From assembly GCA_910592205.1 (NCBI GenBank), contig CAJVPJ010000164.1, forward strand, positions 1-38,360: 38,360 nucleotides of DNA, written 5' to 3'. Of the stretch, positions 9,855-21,300 are shown in pieces (the stretch's first letter is position 1; each line of letters begins with the position of its first letter). The translations under genes and the position numbers were made by a program. The stretch comes from Paraglomus occultum (lineage: Eukaryota > Glomeromycota > Glomeromycetes > Paraglomerales > Paraglomeraceae). The notes beneath the pieces are model-generated. The model saw nothing but the letters and a program-made list of their open reading frames with translations, was not told where the DNA came from and ran no database searches.

Positions 9855-11247
9855 ATGACAAATCGAAATTCAAATGTGTCCGCCGACTCACTCTTCCGGA
9901 TCGCAGACAGATCGGTCCTCCGTTCACCCATGCCAAGACACATAAGCTCACTTCATTCAATAAGTACCACTCCAAGCATACCTGATAAACGTGGTCCAAT
10001 AAAACCCGGGAAGTTTATACGGCCGACGCCTATAGTGCCTGCGCTCGGCATACCAACAACACGCAGGCAACATAATTATACTAGCTCACCATTACCGTAT
10101 GACAAATTAAAGCGGAACACAACCCCAGAAAAGTTTTCCTCACCAGGAACGCCGCGTTTACCCGAGTCAAATAACGATTTTGGCCTTGTACCTTTTGAGA
10201 AAAAGATCGCCGAGTCTATACCAGCGCGTCGACAAAGTTACGAGGTAAGCTCGTTTCCTGGTCCTTTGATAGACGACGGTTATCGACCGGAGAAGGGCAT
10301 ATACATGACTCATTGGCATTTGAGATGCATTTCTGCACGCGGATTAAATCTTCCAGGTAATCTTGGCGTCTGGGTAGTGTTGAAAGGAATACGGAAATAC
10401 AAGGGAAAGTGGAAGGACTGGCATACGTCAGCAATTGTCGATAGAGTTGACTCGCGGGTAGTGCTGACATTAAGTGGACAAATGTACTACCTAGCTGGTG
10501 AGGTCATTGCTGATACAATGTTGGATGATGGTGAGTATTATCTTCCTTGTAACACTGATTGGAAAACTATCTAACCGTAAAATTTGTTTAATGAATGCTA
10601 GGATTTTCGTCAGAGTTAATATCTCGATTTTCGCAAGGATTTCCTTCAGATTGGAAAGCCTTGCTGGCTGTTGAGTTTGGAAAACATCAAAGTCATAAAA
10701 TAATGACTATGACATCTACGCCTACAAAGCGCAACGATGTCGTGAATTGCGTTCGAGATCGTTGTATAGCAGATGATCGTTGTATAGCAGATGATCGTTA
10801 TATGGAAGATGCTCGTCGTATGGAAGATGCTCGTTGTATGGAAGATGCTCGTCGTATGGAAGATGCTCGTCGTATGGAAGATGCTCGTCGTATGGACGAT
10901 GCTCGTTGCACGGAAGATGATCATTGTACGGAAGATGATCGCTGCACGGAAGATGATCGTTGCACGGAAGATGACTTCTCTACCAAATCACCTCCTCGTG
11001 AGATATCTGATACAAGCAAGGATTTATTTAACGAGGCCGGGCCGATTACGCCATCACCAAAGCCGGTAGCGGATTCTGACGTAAACTATTTATTCTAATT
11101 ATTGGGACATGGTGATGCTGGTGTTATCATGATCATTAATGATGCTTCTTTTCCATATAGGTGATTATATCAAAAGATGTAATTGCCATCACTCGCTCAG
11201 GGCGGCGAATAAAACGACCTGGTGCTTGGTGGGCCAACAGTCGATGA
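9855..11247 (+). CDS. KNL2/M18BP1-like kinetochore protein (SANTA domain plus CENP-C-like motif)
   Basis: Three exons (9855-10530, 10602-11080, 11161-11247) give 413 aa with consistent phases. Residues 1-150 are a Ser/Pro-rich disordered basic tail. Residues about 152-252 are a SANTA domain: THWHLRC, GVWVVLKGIRK, WHTSAIVDR, LTLSGQMYYLAGEV, and the hallmark GFSSELISRFSQGFPSDWK split by intron 1. Residues 278-349 are a 12-unit hexapeptide array. Exon 3 encodes ITRSGRRIKRPGAWWANSR-stop, whose spacing R-[ST]-x-R-x4-P-x2-[WY]-W matches the CENP-C motif that binds CENP-A nucleosomes. The SANTA plus CENP-C-motif pair defines KNL2/M18BP1, which brings CENP-A deposition machinery to centromeres (established in animals and plants). 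No SANT/Myb domain follows. Without intron 2 the protein would end at a TAA at 11098 and lose the motif. An AATAAA lies at 11385. Confidence 0.85.
10757..10972 (+). repeat. 12 x 18-bp tandem repeat inside the KNL2-like gene
   Basis: Twelve in-frame 18-bp units encode six-residue repeats. Units change along the array: two DRCIAD, one DRYMED, five ARRMED/ARCMED/ARRMDD-type, then four ending CTED. Every unit carries one or two Arg/His, usually a Cys, and two or three acidic residues. Because the unit is a multiple of three with few stops, both strands stay open in several frames, producing false ORFs here. The gradient of unit types suggests stepwise local duplication. Confidence 0.92.
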
Positions 11248-13721
11248 CAGAAATGCTGGATGAGTAGTATGAACGGCGTATTGAAACGGTGAAACGGAAA
11301 ATGAAACCAAAGGTTGAACGAGGGCTTTTATGAAAAATGTTGACGAGTCTTTTTTTTTCTTTTATTTCTTTTACTTAGATAATTAATAAACAACCTGCGA
11401 GAACAAGATATTTAATGTAATGAGCTGTCGCCAACCTATCTATTGGTTAAGTGACTATTATCATTGTTGCTAATGGTGTCCTATATACATTTAATGCTTT
11501 CATAATCGCTGGGTTACGAAATTATTAATACGAACATAGGGTAATACAGTCTTTGTTATTATTTCTATGCTAACGTTCATTTTTGTAGTTGAACGACCTT
11601 TTATTGCCGTTGCTGTTGACTGATTGCGATCAGTGATAATAATGATAATAGACATAATTATTGACACCATGTTTCCTACCATCCGTATGCTTTATCACAA
11701 GATTTATGCGCGTCAAGTAAATACTTTAGGAAAATGCGCAATTCAGAGTGATCTAACAAAATGTAATCCTATAGTGTTGGAAAATAGAAAGAACACCAAA
11801 AGTTGACAAAAAAAAATCGAATAGGAATGCTGTCGACTTATAAGATTGTCAATGTGTGAAGAAAATTGGCTTTTGGGTACATAAAATTTGGTTTGCACTG
11901 GTTTACATGCAAAGTTTTATACAGAAGTTTGGAAGAGTATCAGGAAATACCTTGAATTGGGTGAAAGTTTTTAGCAGGTAATGGCCCGAGTAGCCAAGGA
12001 TTGTTTTTTTTTGAACAAACGAACCAACAAACTTTCTCCGTGGTTGTAGATTGGCTTTTTAATAATTCAGTATTAAAAATCTGTTAAATACTGTGTCGAA
12101 AAACGTATTAGTAATGTGTCAGAGGGAAGTAATTTTTGACAAACATTATTTGTCGATTGCATGATTGTAATAGACAATAATGGTGTGGTGAAATGAATTG
12201 ATTATAACTATGTTTTTTATACCAATAAAAGCATTGCTTTGTTCATTACACGTTAGTATTGAAGCAATTCTATTTAGCCATAGTAAAAATAAGAGGCCAA
12301 TGTTTTCTTAACACGATTATATTGTAACAGAATTACATTTTGTCTTTTTATTTTAATTCAGACATGATTTTTTTCCACAGGCAATCTTTGTTAACTCAGA
12401 AGACTGTTATGTATAAGTCTTAATCAGCGTCTACAATTTTATTACGATAAGTATAGTAATAACGACTTAGTAACAGAACATACTTTCTATCAGATGTTGA
12501 AGATTGCTAATGTCGTTACTGAGTTTAAATTGGCAAGAATGCGTTTAATAATAAATGACATTTTCTCAGTATCTAACCGTCTTCTAATACTAAAGGCTGT
12601 AGTAACAGAACAAAATTTCTGTACAGATGTTGAAGATTGCTAATGTCGTTACTGAGTTTAAAACATTGGCAAAAATACGTTTAATAATAAACAACATTTT
12701 CTCAGTATCTAACTGTCTTTTAACCGCTGTTGCTAATATTGGTTTAATTATCTGATGTCATTCTATGTTCAATTCACGCTTCTCATAGCTAGCAGTTTGT
12801 GCAGACTAATAATAATAACGAGCACATTACGTAATTTAACCATGTTATCACCAAATTGATGTGGCTATTATGTCATTCTTCCTTTCTTTGTTTCCAATTC
12901 AGGAGATAAATGTGTTATACAAACACGTAAAATACAAATCAAATCACTTAAAAGGGATTTCACTACGCGTTATCCAAATAACAGTCCAAGTTTATTAAAC
13001 GCGTTATGTGCGGTCGCTTGGGAGAGCGTTGTTCAACTAATGACGAAGACGTTCTTCAACGTAACTGACTGCTAGTTTTGAATCATTTTTCGTAGGATAT
13101 TTCGTCTGAAAATCGGTTTAAATAAAAATGACTCTTTCAGCGAGCCCTGCCGGCTAGTAATTTACGAACAAGGAACCAAAAATATCAGGACAAAGCAACT
13201 ATAGTTGAACAAAATTGATGTAATTTTGTAACCAGGTGAAGTAAATTAAAAGTGCGATATTGTTTAATTCCAGGTTTCTCAGCCGTTCTCTGAGCACGTA
13301 TAATCTATTTGATGATATATATTACATACTGATTACATGTTCAAATAAATGTTATAAATATTGGTTTTACGGCGAGATAAAAATCATAATTATAGAAATT
13401 TACTCTTTATGAGCTCCCATTACGCACGGTTGTAAGCTTCTTTTATTTCTTAATTTAGTTGCCTTAATATCAATAAAATTATGGTAATTGTTTGCATAAA
13501 ACCATTTTTAATCAAACAAAATAATGTTTGACTCTACAGGTAATTTTGTTTATTGCTTCTGTTAACATGTTTCATATTCTTGCAAATGCCAACTGTCATA
13601 AAAGGTCATGCACTAATTTAATCACGTAATGATGGAGATGCCCCCTTTCTCGCCTTAGCTTTACGAGAATTTAGAACCTTCAAAGTTATAGACTGATATA
13701 TACTTTTCATTAAAACTAGTT
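11248..13721. other. 2.5-kb intergenic region
   Basis: No gene is supported. It contains the KNL2-like 3' flank with its polyadenylation signal at 11385-11390, a direct duplication at 12469-12723 and AT-rich DNA. Small frames at 11500-11682 and 11624-11806 overlap on opposite strands and show no domains. Confidence 0.55.
12469..12723. repeat. Two-copy direct tandem duplication
   Basis: Copy 1 (12469-12587) and copy 2 (12601-12723) share AGTAACAGAACA, CAGATGTTGAAGATTGCTAA, TGTCGTTACTGAGTTTAAA, TTTAATAATAAA and TTTTCTCAGTATCTAAC. They differ by point changes and small indels. No TIR, TA flank or coding frame is evident, so it reads as a local non-coding duplication rather than a transposon. 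Confidence 0.88.
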
Positions 13722-14741
13722 CTAAGAGGATGGATTGGTTTTGTGTCTGTAAAGAACCAGCAGTACCTGCAATGATGTAAGTAAACAAAGAATAATTGAT
13801 ATGAATACAGCTTTATGCAACCATTCGAATTCATTTTGTGTCGATTGACATTGAACAGGTTCTGTTTGCTTTGTTAGGACGAAAACGTTGAATTGTGCGT
13901 CATCTTCCGAGTCAGATTCTTGATCCTGTTCCAGACTTTCAACGTATTGAATTATGTTCGAAGCAATGTCCGTGGCTTCCGTCAATATAATGTTGCATAT
14001 GGACGACGAAGCCAGACACTCTGCTCTTTCACTGAATTGAGGAGCCACCAGAATCCCCACGGTATTCATGGGGTATTCGGTGAGTTTTCTTGTCATTCTG
14101 TCAACAAAGTTGGGCTCTTTATGCAACAAACGACAATTTAGTTATCGCTGTAGATTACTAGTATTTACTAATGTGTAATTAACATTACCAGCCGGTCGTT
14201 CATCGTAGTTACAAAGGACAATAAACAGCACTCTTTCATAAGTCACGATAAAGTCAACTCCGCCGTTGTCACTAAAAATCATGCCAAATATTCATCGCAG
14301 TCAATACCAACGAACAGTAGATATGGACCTGATTGCCAATTGGCAGGGTAGGCTCACTGTCGATCACAGCTGGAAGCGTAAATTTCGAGATACAAAGCAC
14401 TCAACTAATGTCACTCACCCTTCACCATAATAATTAGCCCGTATTCCTCCGCTTCGGAGACACTGTAAGACAGTTTCTTCGTACAACGTTTTCAAGTCTG
14501 TCATTCTAAAGTAAACAAATTGTGAGCACATCATAGAATAAGTTATTATCAAAGTGTGTTACCTGTAGTTGTCGTCGTGGAGATAGAAGTAAGGTGTCGA
14601 GCTTGAAATCGCGACTAATTTAAACTGACGAGTGATCGACAAAGATTCATCTAATTATAAACACAGCGTTATTACGTGTATATAGTAACGGTTGACCACT
14701 GTACCTTTATTATTAGTATAAGCAATTTTTTGTAGACACAT
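13722..14741 (-). CDS. Small tail-anchored membrane protein, unknown function
   Basis: Five exons, complement(14705-14741, 14563-14650, 14419-14505, 14189-14271, 13722-14116), sum to 690 nt and 229 aa with consistent phases. The soluble part reads ITRQFKLVAISSSTPYFYLH, MTDLKTLYEETVLQCL, GGVDFIVTYERVLFIVLCN and MNTVGILVAPQF. An acidic linker (EQDQESDSEDDAQ) follows. A single strongly hydrophobic segment (AVFISIILCLLTSLQVLLVL) near the end is followed by only a short basic tail, RHKTNPSS. That is tail-anchor topology, so residence in ER, mitochondrial outer or peroxisomal membrane is likely (inference). I do not recognise the family. The start is uncertain: the frame stays open upstream of the chosen ATG (HLVKNDTNA), so another 5' exon may exist. 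It is transcribed divergently from VPS13. Confidence 0.65.
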
Positions 14742-15369
14742 TGCATTAGTATCATTTTTGACTAGGTGCCATTATATTACGACGATCCACCAAAGTTAAA
14801 TATATCGATAGGTAAAACTGCATGTTACGCTAGAGTCTCATTCACTGGAGTAAAGATTATCTTATTTCTTGTGACTAGAAAGCCTGCTGATACATTATTG
14901 GCCTGTAAAACTCTCAATCGAAATGACCTTTTTTTTCCTTTGTAAAAAGCCATCATACCGAATCTACATGCGCGAATCACAACCCCACATACTATCAAAC
15001 GTCTCTATTGATCTGCACACAATATCCAGACAGTCCTTTTTCAGCTACAGAAAGTCAGAATACAAAATCTCATTGTAAGGACCCAATCGTTTGGCTGTCC
15101 TTATTCAGATAATGGCATGAACGAGTTCAAAATAATTACTGCTTAGCGTTAGTGTTATAATTATCCGCTTTATCCCACCCGGGTCGGAGCGAGAGGTTGT
15201 GGTGGGTTTTATCCAAGTTTTTGGATCCCCCATGTGGCGTTTTGAATGCGCCTTATATTGATTTATCGTCATCAAAATCAGTAATGACATCACTGCAATT
15301 TTTGTGATTTAATGACATCTTGAGAAAGCATAGAGCTTTGTTCTACTATCGCGAACGGATAGCCTCAAT
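14742..15369. promoter_or_regulatory. Divergent intergenic region upstream of VPS13
   Basis: About 630 bp separate the minus-strand tail-anchored gene from the VPS13 start codon, and probably hold both promoters. A GC-rich patch at 15175-15210 (CCACCCGGGTCGGAGCGAG) is unusual for this region. A weak hairpin TAAGGAC/GTCCTTA surrounds 15076-15103. A minus-strand frame around 14830-14960 reads protein-like (NNVSAGFLVTRNKIIFTPVN) and could belong to an unrecognised 5' exon of the minus-strand gene. Confidence 0.35.
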
Positions 15370-18300
15370 ATGCTTGAGTCACTCGTCGCGAATGTGTTGA
15401 ACAGGGTTTTGGGGGCTTATGTATCTAACTTAGAGAATAACCAATTAAATATTGCTATATGGTCTGGTATGTTGCATGAAAAGGGAGAGAATGAATTCAA
15501 AGAATACGAGTGGTTTGTCTTCTTTTCGTACCGTCTAATTCTGGTTATGAACACTGAACAGGTGATGTCGTATTGAAGAATTTACAACTGAAGAAGGAAG
15601 CTTTGGATAAATTTGATCTACCTGTTGATGTATTGGAAGGTGATATTTTGTCCATTAAACAACAAAAGCGGAGAACATGCGAAAACTTAGTCTTTTAGCC
15701 CTTGTTAGTGTTATTATAGCCTTTAACTTTGTATGAATAATTGTGTTGTCATAGGTTATCTTGGTGAATTGACATTGAATATCCCATGGGCCAATCTAAG
15801 GAATAAACCAGTCAGAGCTCTAGTTAAAGACGTCTATTTATTAGCTGTGCCTAAGGCTGAATCTGAGGTCTGATAATTGCTGCAATATGATCATGATAGT
15901 AAATGCTATCTTTATGATGATGATACATTGTATGCTAATATCACCATTATTTATGCGATTGGTATTCGCTGCCTGATGTGATTTACGCGTCTGCTTGTTC
16001 TATCGGCCATTAGTATGATCCAGTAGAGGAGGAACGACGTGCCCAGCAATTGAAACAAGAAAAGTTGGCTAATGCTGAACTGTTAGCCGCACAGCCGTCT
16101 GAAGGTAGCAACACGATTCCTCTGGCATTGTAAAAAAATTTATCGTCACATGTATTTGATGCAAAAAATGCTATTCTTTAGACGGTGATGATAGTAAGAA
16201 TCAATCGTTTGTGAATTCACTCGTCACTAAGGTCGTCGACAATCTACAGATATCGATCAAGAACATACACATCAGATATGAAGATAGGCTTAGTGATCCA
16301 GGCGTAAGTATATTGAGATTACATGGTGCTGGGATGCTATCATTTCTTGCTGGCTGTTGTTGATCTGTTATAACACACATTGCTAGCATCCATTCGCAAT
16401 CGGAGTGACTCTTTCAGAATTATCTGTCGTGTCTGCTGATGAAAATTGGGTGCCTACATTCATTGAGAATGAGACAAAAGAGATTCGAAAGGTACAGTGC
16501 ATGTAATGGTTGCGTATGTACTTTGAATGTTTGTTACTAACACGGTTTGATATCGTGTAGTTACTCACTCTAGGCTGCTTGGCTGTATACTGGAATACAG
16601 ATACGACATCGTTAGCCGGACATGCTTCAAACGAAGCAATTAAATTATTTAATAGTCTGGTATTGATATCACTACATGTGCAGAATTATCTCTTTATACA
16701 CGATTATATTGATTTATTGTTTATTCTACCAAGATTGCATCTGGGAATAATAGTATTGATCACCAGTATATTCTGAAACCAGTCTCAGGAGAAGGACGTG
16801 TACGTATCTTCAAATAATGCTATTTATATGCCTAATGTGGTCGCGTACTGTTTAATCGTGCTTTATTCTAATTTATGCTTACTATTACAGCTTACTATGA
16901 GCAAAGGGCATGATCCAAACGTCCCAAAAATAAATTCTACTCTCTTATTTGACCAATTAGGCTTTGTCCTAGATGATGAACAGTACAGGGATGCGTTATT
17001 AATGGTCGATTTGTTCCATTTCTTTCTGAGACAACAACAAGTGAGTCAACAGTTTTAACTATGTGTTGTAATCGTTTTTGCTGCAACATTTATTCCTAGT
17101 CCATTTAACATTATGTCTAATATTGGTCTTACTTGTCAAAAGTATCGTAGATTTAGACCTCCAAAAGAAGTAACGCCAAAATCAAATCCAAGAGCTTGGT
17201 TCCAATTTGCAGGCAAATGCATTCTATCAGAGATACAAGAACGTAATCGCAAATTTACCTGGAATTATATCGCAGAACGTCGACTACAAAGAATAGAATA
17301 TCTCGATCTTTATACCAAAAAAATGCTCGACCGCCTCACTCCAGAGGATGCTGCAAAGTTGGAACAATTGGAAATAAAGCTCTCTTACGAAGATATCAGA
17401 TTTTACAGATCAATAGCCAGGAGTAAGCTACGCAAAGAAAAGGCACTCATAGCCAAAAAACGAGAAATAGAAAAACAAGATAAACGCGGTCGTTCTGGAT
17501 GGCTGAGTAACTGGTGGTATGGCGGTGGTTCATCAGGGGGAAATGAGAATGAGACTATATTGACCGACGAACAAAGAAAAGAACTTTATGATGCTATAGA
17601 ATACGATGAAACGGCAGCAGTCACTGAAGCGGTTGAGATACCCAAGGATTCGATTCAACTGCAATTCAGTACTATACTGAAAATAGGATCCTTTGCATTA
17701 AAGAAAAATCCGCATGGGAAAAAGCATACCATCCTATCGTTGGTGTTTGATACAGTCACAACTAAATTTCTGCAGAGACCTACGTCATTTGCGCTCGAAA
17801 CTGCTCTGGGCAGTCTAGCCGTGTACGATGGATCAACAGAGGGCACCCAGTATCCACAGATAGTCCGAGTTAAAGAGGACCTCCGGGCCGGAAAAGCCAT
17901 AGAAGAAGCACAGGCGACTAGCGTGATTCAGGAACACGACATTACACCCGCAGAAGGGCATGTTCCCGAAAACCCCTTCTTTCAACTGATGTTCGAATCC
18001 AAACCAATCGACAACCGTGCTGATAATGCTTTCTCCCTGAAAATGAAGCATCTTGAGATCATATATAATAAAAACGCGATCGATGCCGTCCAAGACTTTT
18101 TCAAACCACCAGAACAGCAGATGGAATCTATCGCAGTGTTGATCGAAGCTGCTGGAGATAGGTTTGAAGGGATTAAAGCTCAAACACGCGCCACGTTAGG
18201 ACATGCTTTCGGGTATGCTTTAGAAGAGCACAAGACGATGGATGTGGAGATTGACATGAATGCACCGATTGTGATTATACCAGAGAGCTGTACCAGGAAA

Positions 18301-21300
18301 GATGCCGAAGTTATTGTGTTGGATGCTGGTCGTATTAGCGTTGTGAGTAATTTGGTAAAAAAAGAAATAATTGCAGAAATCAAGTCGAAGGCGGCAGATA
18401 CGTATAGTGATGAGGATCTGGAAACTTTAATGTATGACAGATTTTCTGTGCAGTTATCATCTACTCAGGTATTTATTTTGGATGGGGATATGTGTTTTTC
18501 ATGTGCACTTTTCACCTTCCACAATATCTCACCACGTCTTCCCTAATGTAAATATAGCTTCTCGTAGGCCACTCTGCCGAAAGTTGCCTAGCTCAAATTC
18601 GTAACGTAAGCACTACTTATGACCTCCATGTAATCGACCGCATCAACATCAACTTCCTTGTGGAACTTTCTATTCTACCTTCCGCCCCTAATATCGCTCG
18701 TGTCCGCGTTTCTGGCAATTTACCATTACTTCAAGTCAACCTCTCCGATCGCAAATACAAAACCATCATGAAGATTGTGGATTTAGTCACAAAAAAAGAT
18801 GATGCGGCAGGAGAAGATGTTGTAAAATACATGGAAAAAAGGAAAGCGAGTAGTCCTGGCAGTGGGAAAGGGACTATATCAGGCAAAGGCAGTTTAAGAG
18901 GGAATGAAGCTAAAAAATCATGGGAATTGGCCAAGCACAGGGATTCTATGGCAATTTCGGAAAAGTTTGGTTTGGGTCGGGGGTTAGCGGATCTTTTGAT
19001 TGATAGTGAGAGTGATGGCGAAGGTGAAGAAAGCAAGGCAGAAGAAAATACTGACGAGTTCTTTGACGCTGTTGAAAGTGAAATTCCTCAGTCCGCAAAA
19101 CTAAACCAACGCCTATTCGAATTCAAATTTCAAGTCGATAAAGTATGCGCTTACCTCAAAAAATCCGATAAAGATTATGAAAAGCCCGAAACTGTTCTTG
19201 CCGATCTGTTGCTCGAACACTTTGCTCTTAGCTTTATCCTCCGCCCGGTCGAGATATCAGCCGAAGTCACGCTGGAGTCGTTCTTTATCGAAGATAAAAT
19301 TACTGAAACGCGATCTGAATTCAAACACATTGTTTCATCGAAAGGGGAAGCAGACGGAAAAAATGATGGGGGAAATCTGGTTCATGTTAGATATACAAAG
19401 GTGGATCCGCAGCATCCAGAGTATATGTCGAGATTTGAAGGGATTGATCAGAGTGTGGATGTTGTATTGAGGACTATTACGATTGTCGTAACCAGGAAGA
19501 GTATTTTAACGCTTTTGGATTTCGTTCTTGATACGTTTACTACGCCAAATAATTCTCCGGCTGTTAGTACTCCATCGAGCAATGAATCACATGATGTACA
19601 AAAACAACGAAAACCTCGGAAACAAGCAAGTACAATGCGAGTTAAAGTCCAATTGACTAGCATTGTATTTATACTCAATAACGACGGAACACGCTTAGCC
19701 ACTGGCTCGCTGGAGCGAGCAGACGTAGCCGTAATGTTGCGCAAAGACACGCTCCGCGTCGGTGCTCGCTTGGGCAACTTTTCTTTACTCGATGATACTA
19801 ACAGCTCACCTAATATCCGTCAATTGCTAACCATACAAGACGAGAACTTGGCCGATTTCCGATATGAAACGTTTGATGAAAACGAACCGGGTTATCCCGG
19901 ATATGATTCGTCAGTATATCTTCGTGCTGGGTCGGCTAGACTCACTTTTCTCGAGGAGCCAGTTAGATTGTTGGCTGAATTTGGGAGTAAATTTGCGCAG
20001 ATGAAAGGATTATATGATTCTGCTCGTCGCGCTGCTGTTGAACAAGCCGCGCAATTGCAGAAGGAAGTGCAAAAATTTCATTTTGATATTGAGATACTTG
20101 CTCCTAATGTCGAATTTCCGAGGAGCATGTCCAAGGACAGTGTTGTCGCTAATTTAGGTCAATTCTCTGCGTTGAATGAATTTGTTAACAACTCTAACGG
20201 AAATGGATATTTGACACGAATTACAGCCGGAATCAAAGACATTCGCTTAACTTCGAACTTTTTCTCCGACAGCGGAAACAAACAAGTACTGCAGATTATC
20301 GATGATGTTGATATTACGTTCAAAGTACAGTATTCTCAACAAGTGGGGGGGTCGAATATGGAAATAACTGGGCATATGTCTGATGTCAAGATGAAATTAA
20401 CAGAGAAGCAGTACAAGGTCTTGTTTGAGCTGTCGAACCAAGTCGCTCGTGCATTCAGTGGAGGTGAAGCAGTTGAAGATGGTAATGGACCGTCTTTGAG
20501 TGCATATGATGGGACCGCCGAGTCTACGCCTGTGCCGTCTTCGCCAGTAGTTATATCCCCCACTACTGAAGCACTTTCAGATAAGCCTGAGCTAAAACTA
20601 TCCACGACATTTAATGTCAATCAAATATATCTTGAAATATTTGCTAAGGATGAATTGCAAGCGGACTCGTCGGACGGGAAAAGTCTATCAAAGTTTTCAC
20701 TGAACAAGACTGATTTTAAATGTAAAATACTTACTGACGACACTATTGATGCGGAATTGCGACTCCAGTCGGTGACCTTGAGTGATACTAGACCTAACAT
20801 TAAGAATGTATTCAGAGAGATATTACCAGCTATCAATAAGGATGAACCGCAGTTTCTAGTTAGTCTAAGCATGTCAGGCGGGGCGGAACGTAATATTATT
20901 GCACTAGCTACAATTGATAGTCCCCGAATGATATTTGCTCTCGATTATCTGTTTGCGCTTAAAGACTTCTTCCTGAGTCCGTTTGTATCAGATAGTAATA
21001 ATTCAACGCAACACAAGCAAATACCCGAGTCACCAGAAGAGACAGCACCAACCCCGCCTTCTAAACCGTCTCGTCCGTCTAATCAATCCACTTCATCTGC
21101 ATCCAAGTCGACAACGCTTAACTATCGTGTAAATTTGAAATGTGCAGAAATAATTCTACTTGCCAACCCACAAATTGAAAGCACGGAAGCAGTTATTCTT
21201 TCTGCAAATCAGATAGTACTCACACAGCAAAGTATAATGGCATTATCAATCGATGAAATAGGCATGTTTTTATGTCGTATGGATAAACGAGAGGCTACAT

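Noticed and set aside
10646-11069. Antisense and alternate-frame ORFs over the KNL2 repeat (10646-10924 minus; 10791-11069 plus)
   Set aside because: They exist because an 18-bp repeat keeps several frames open. The sense frame carries the SANTA domain and spliced motif.
14272-14418. Protein-like frame NWQSGPYLLFVGIDCDE inside an intron of the tail-anchored gene, first read as a frameshifted exon
   Set aside because: The donor GAAGG|GTGAGT and acceptor TTTTTAG|T join in phase 2 with no frameshift. Including the stretch would need a one-base change.
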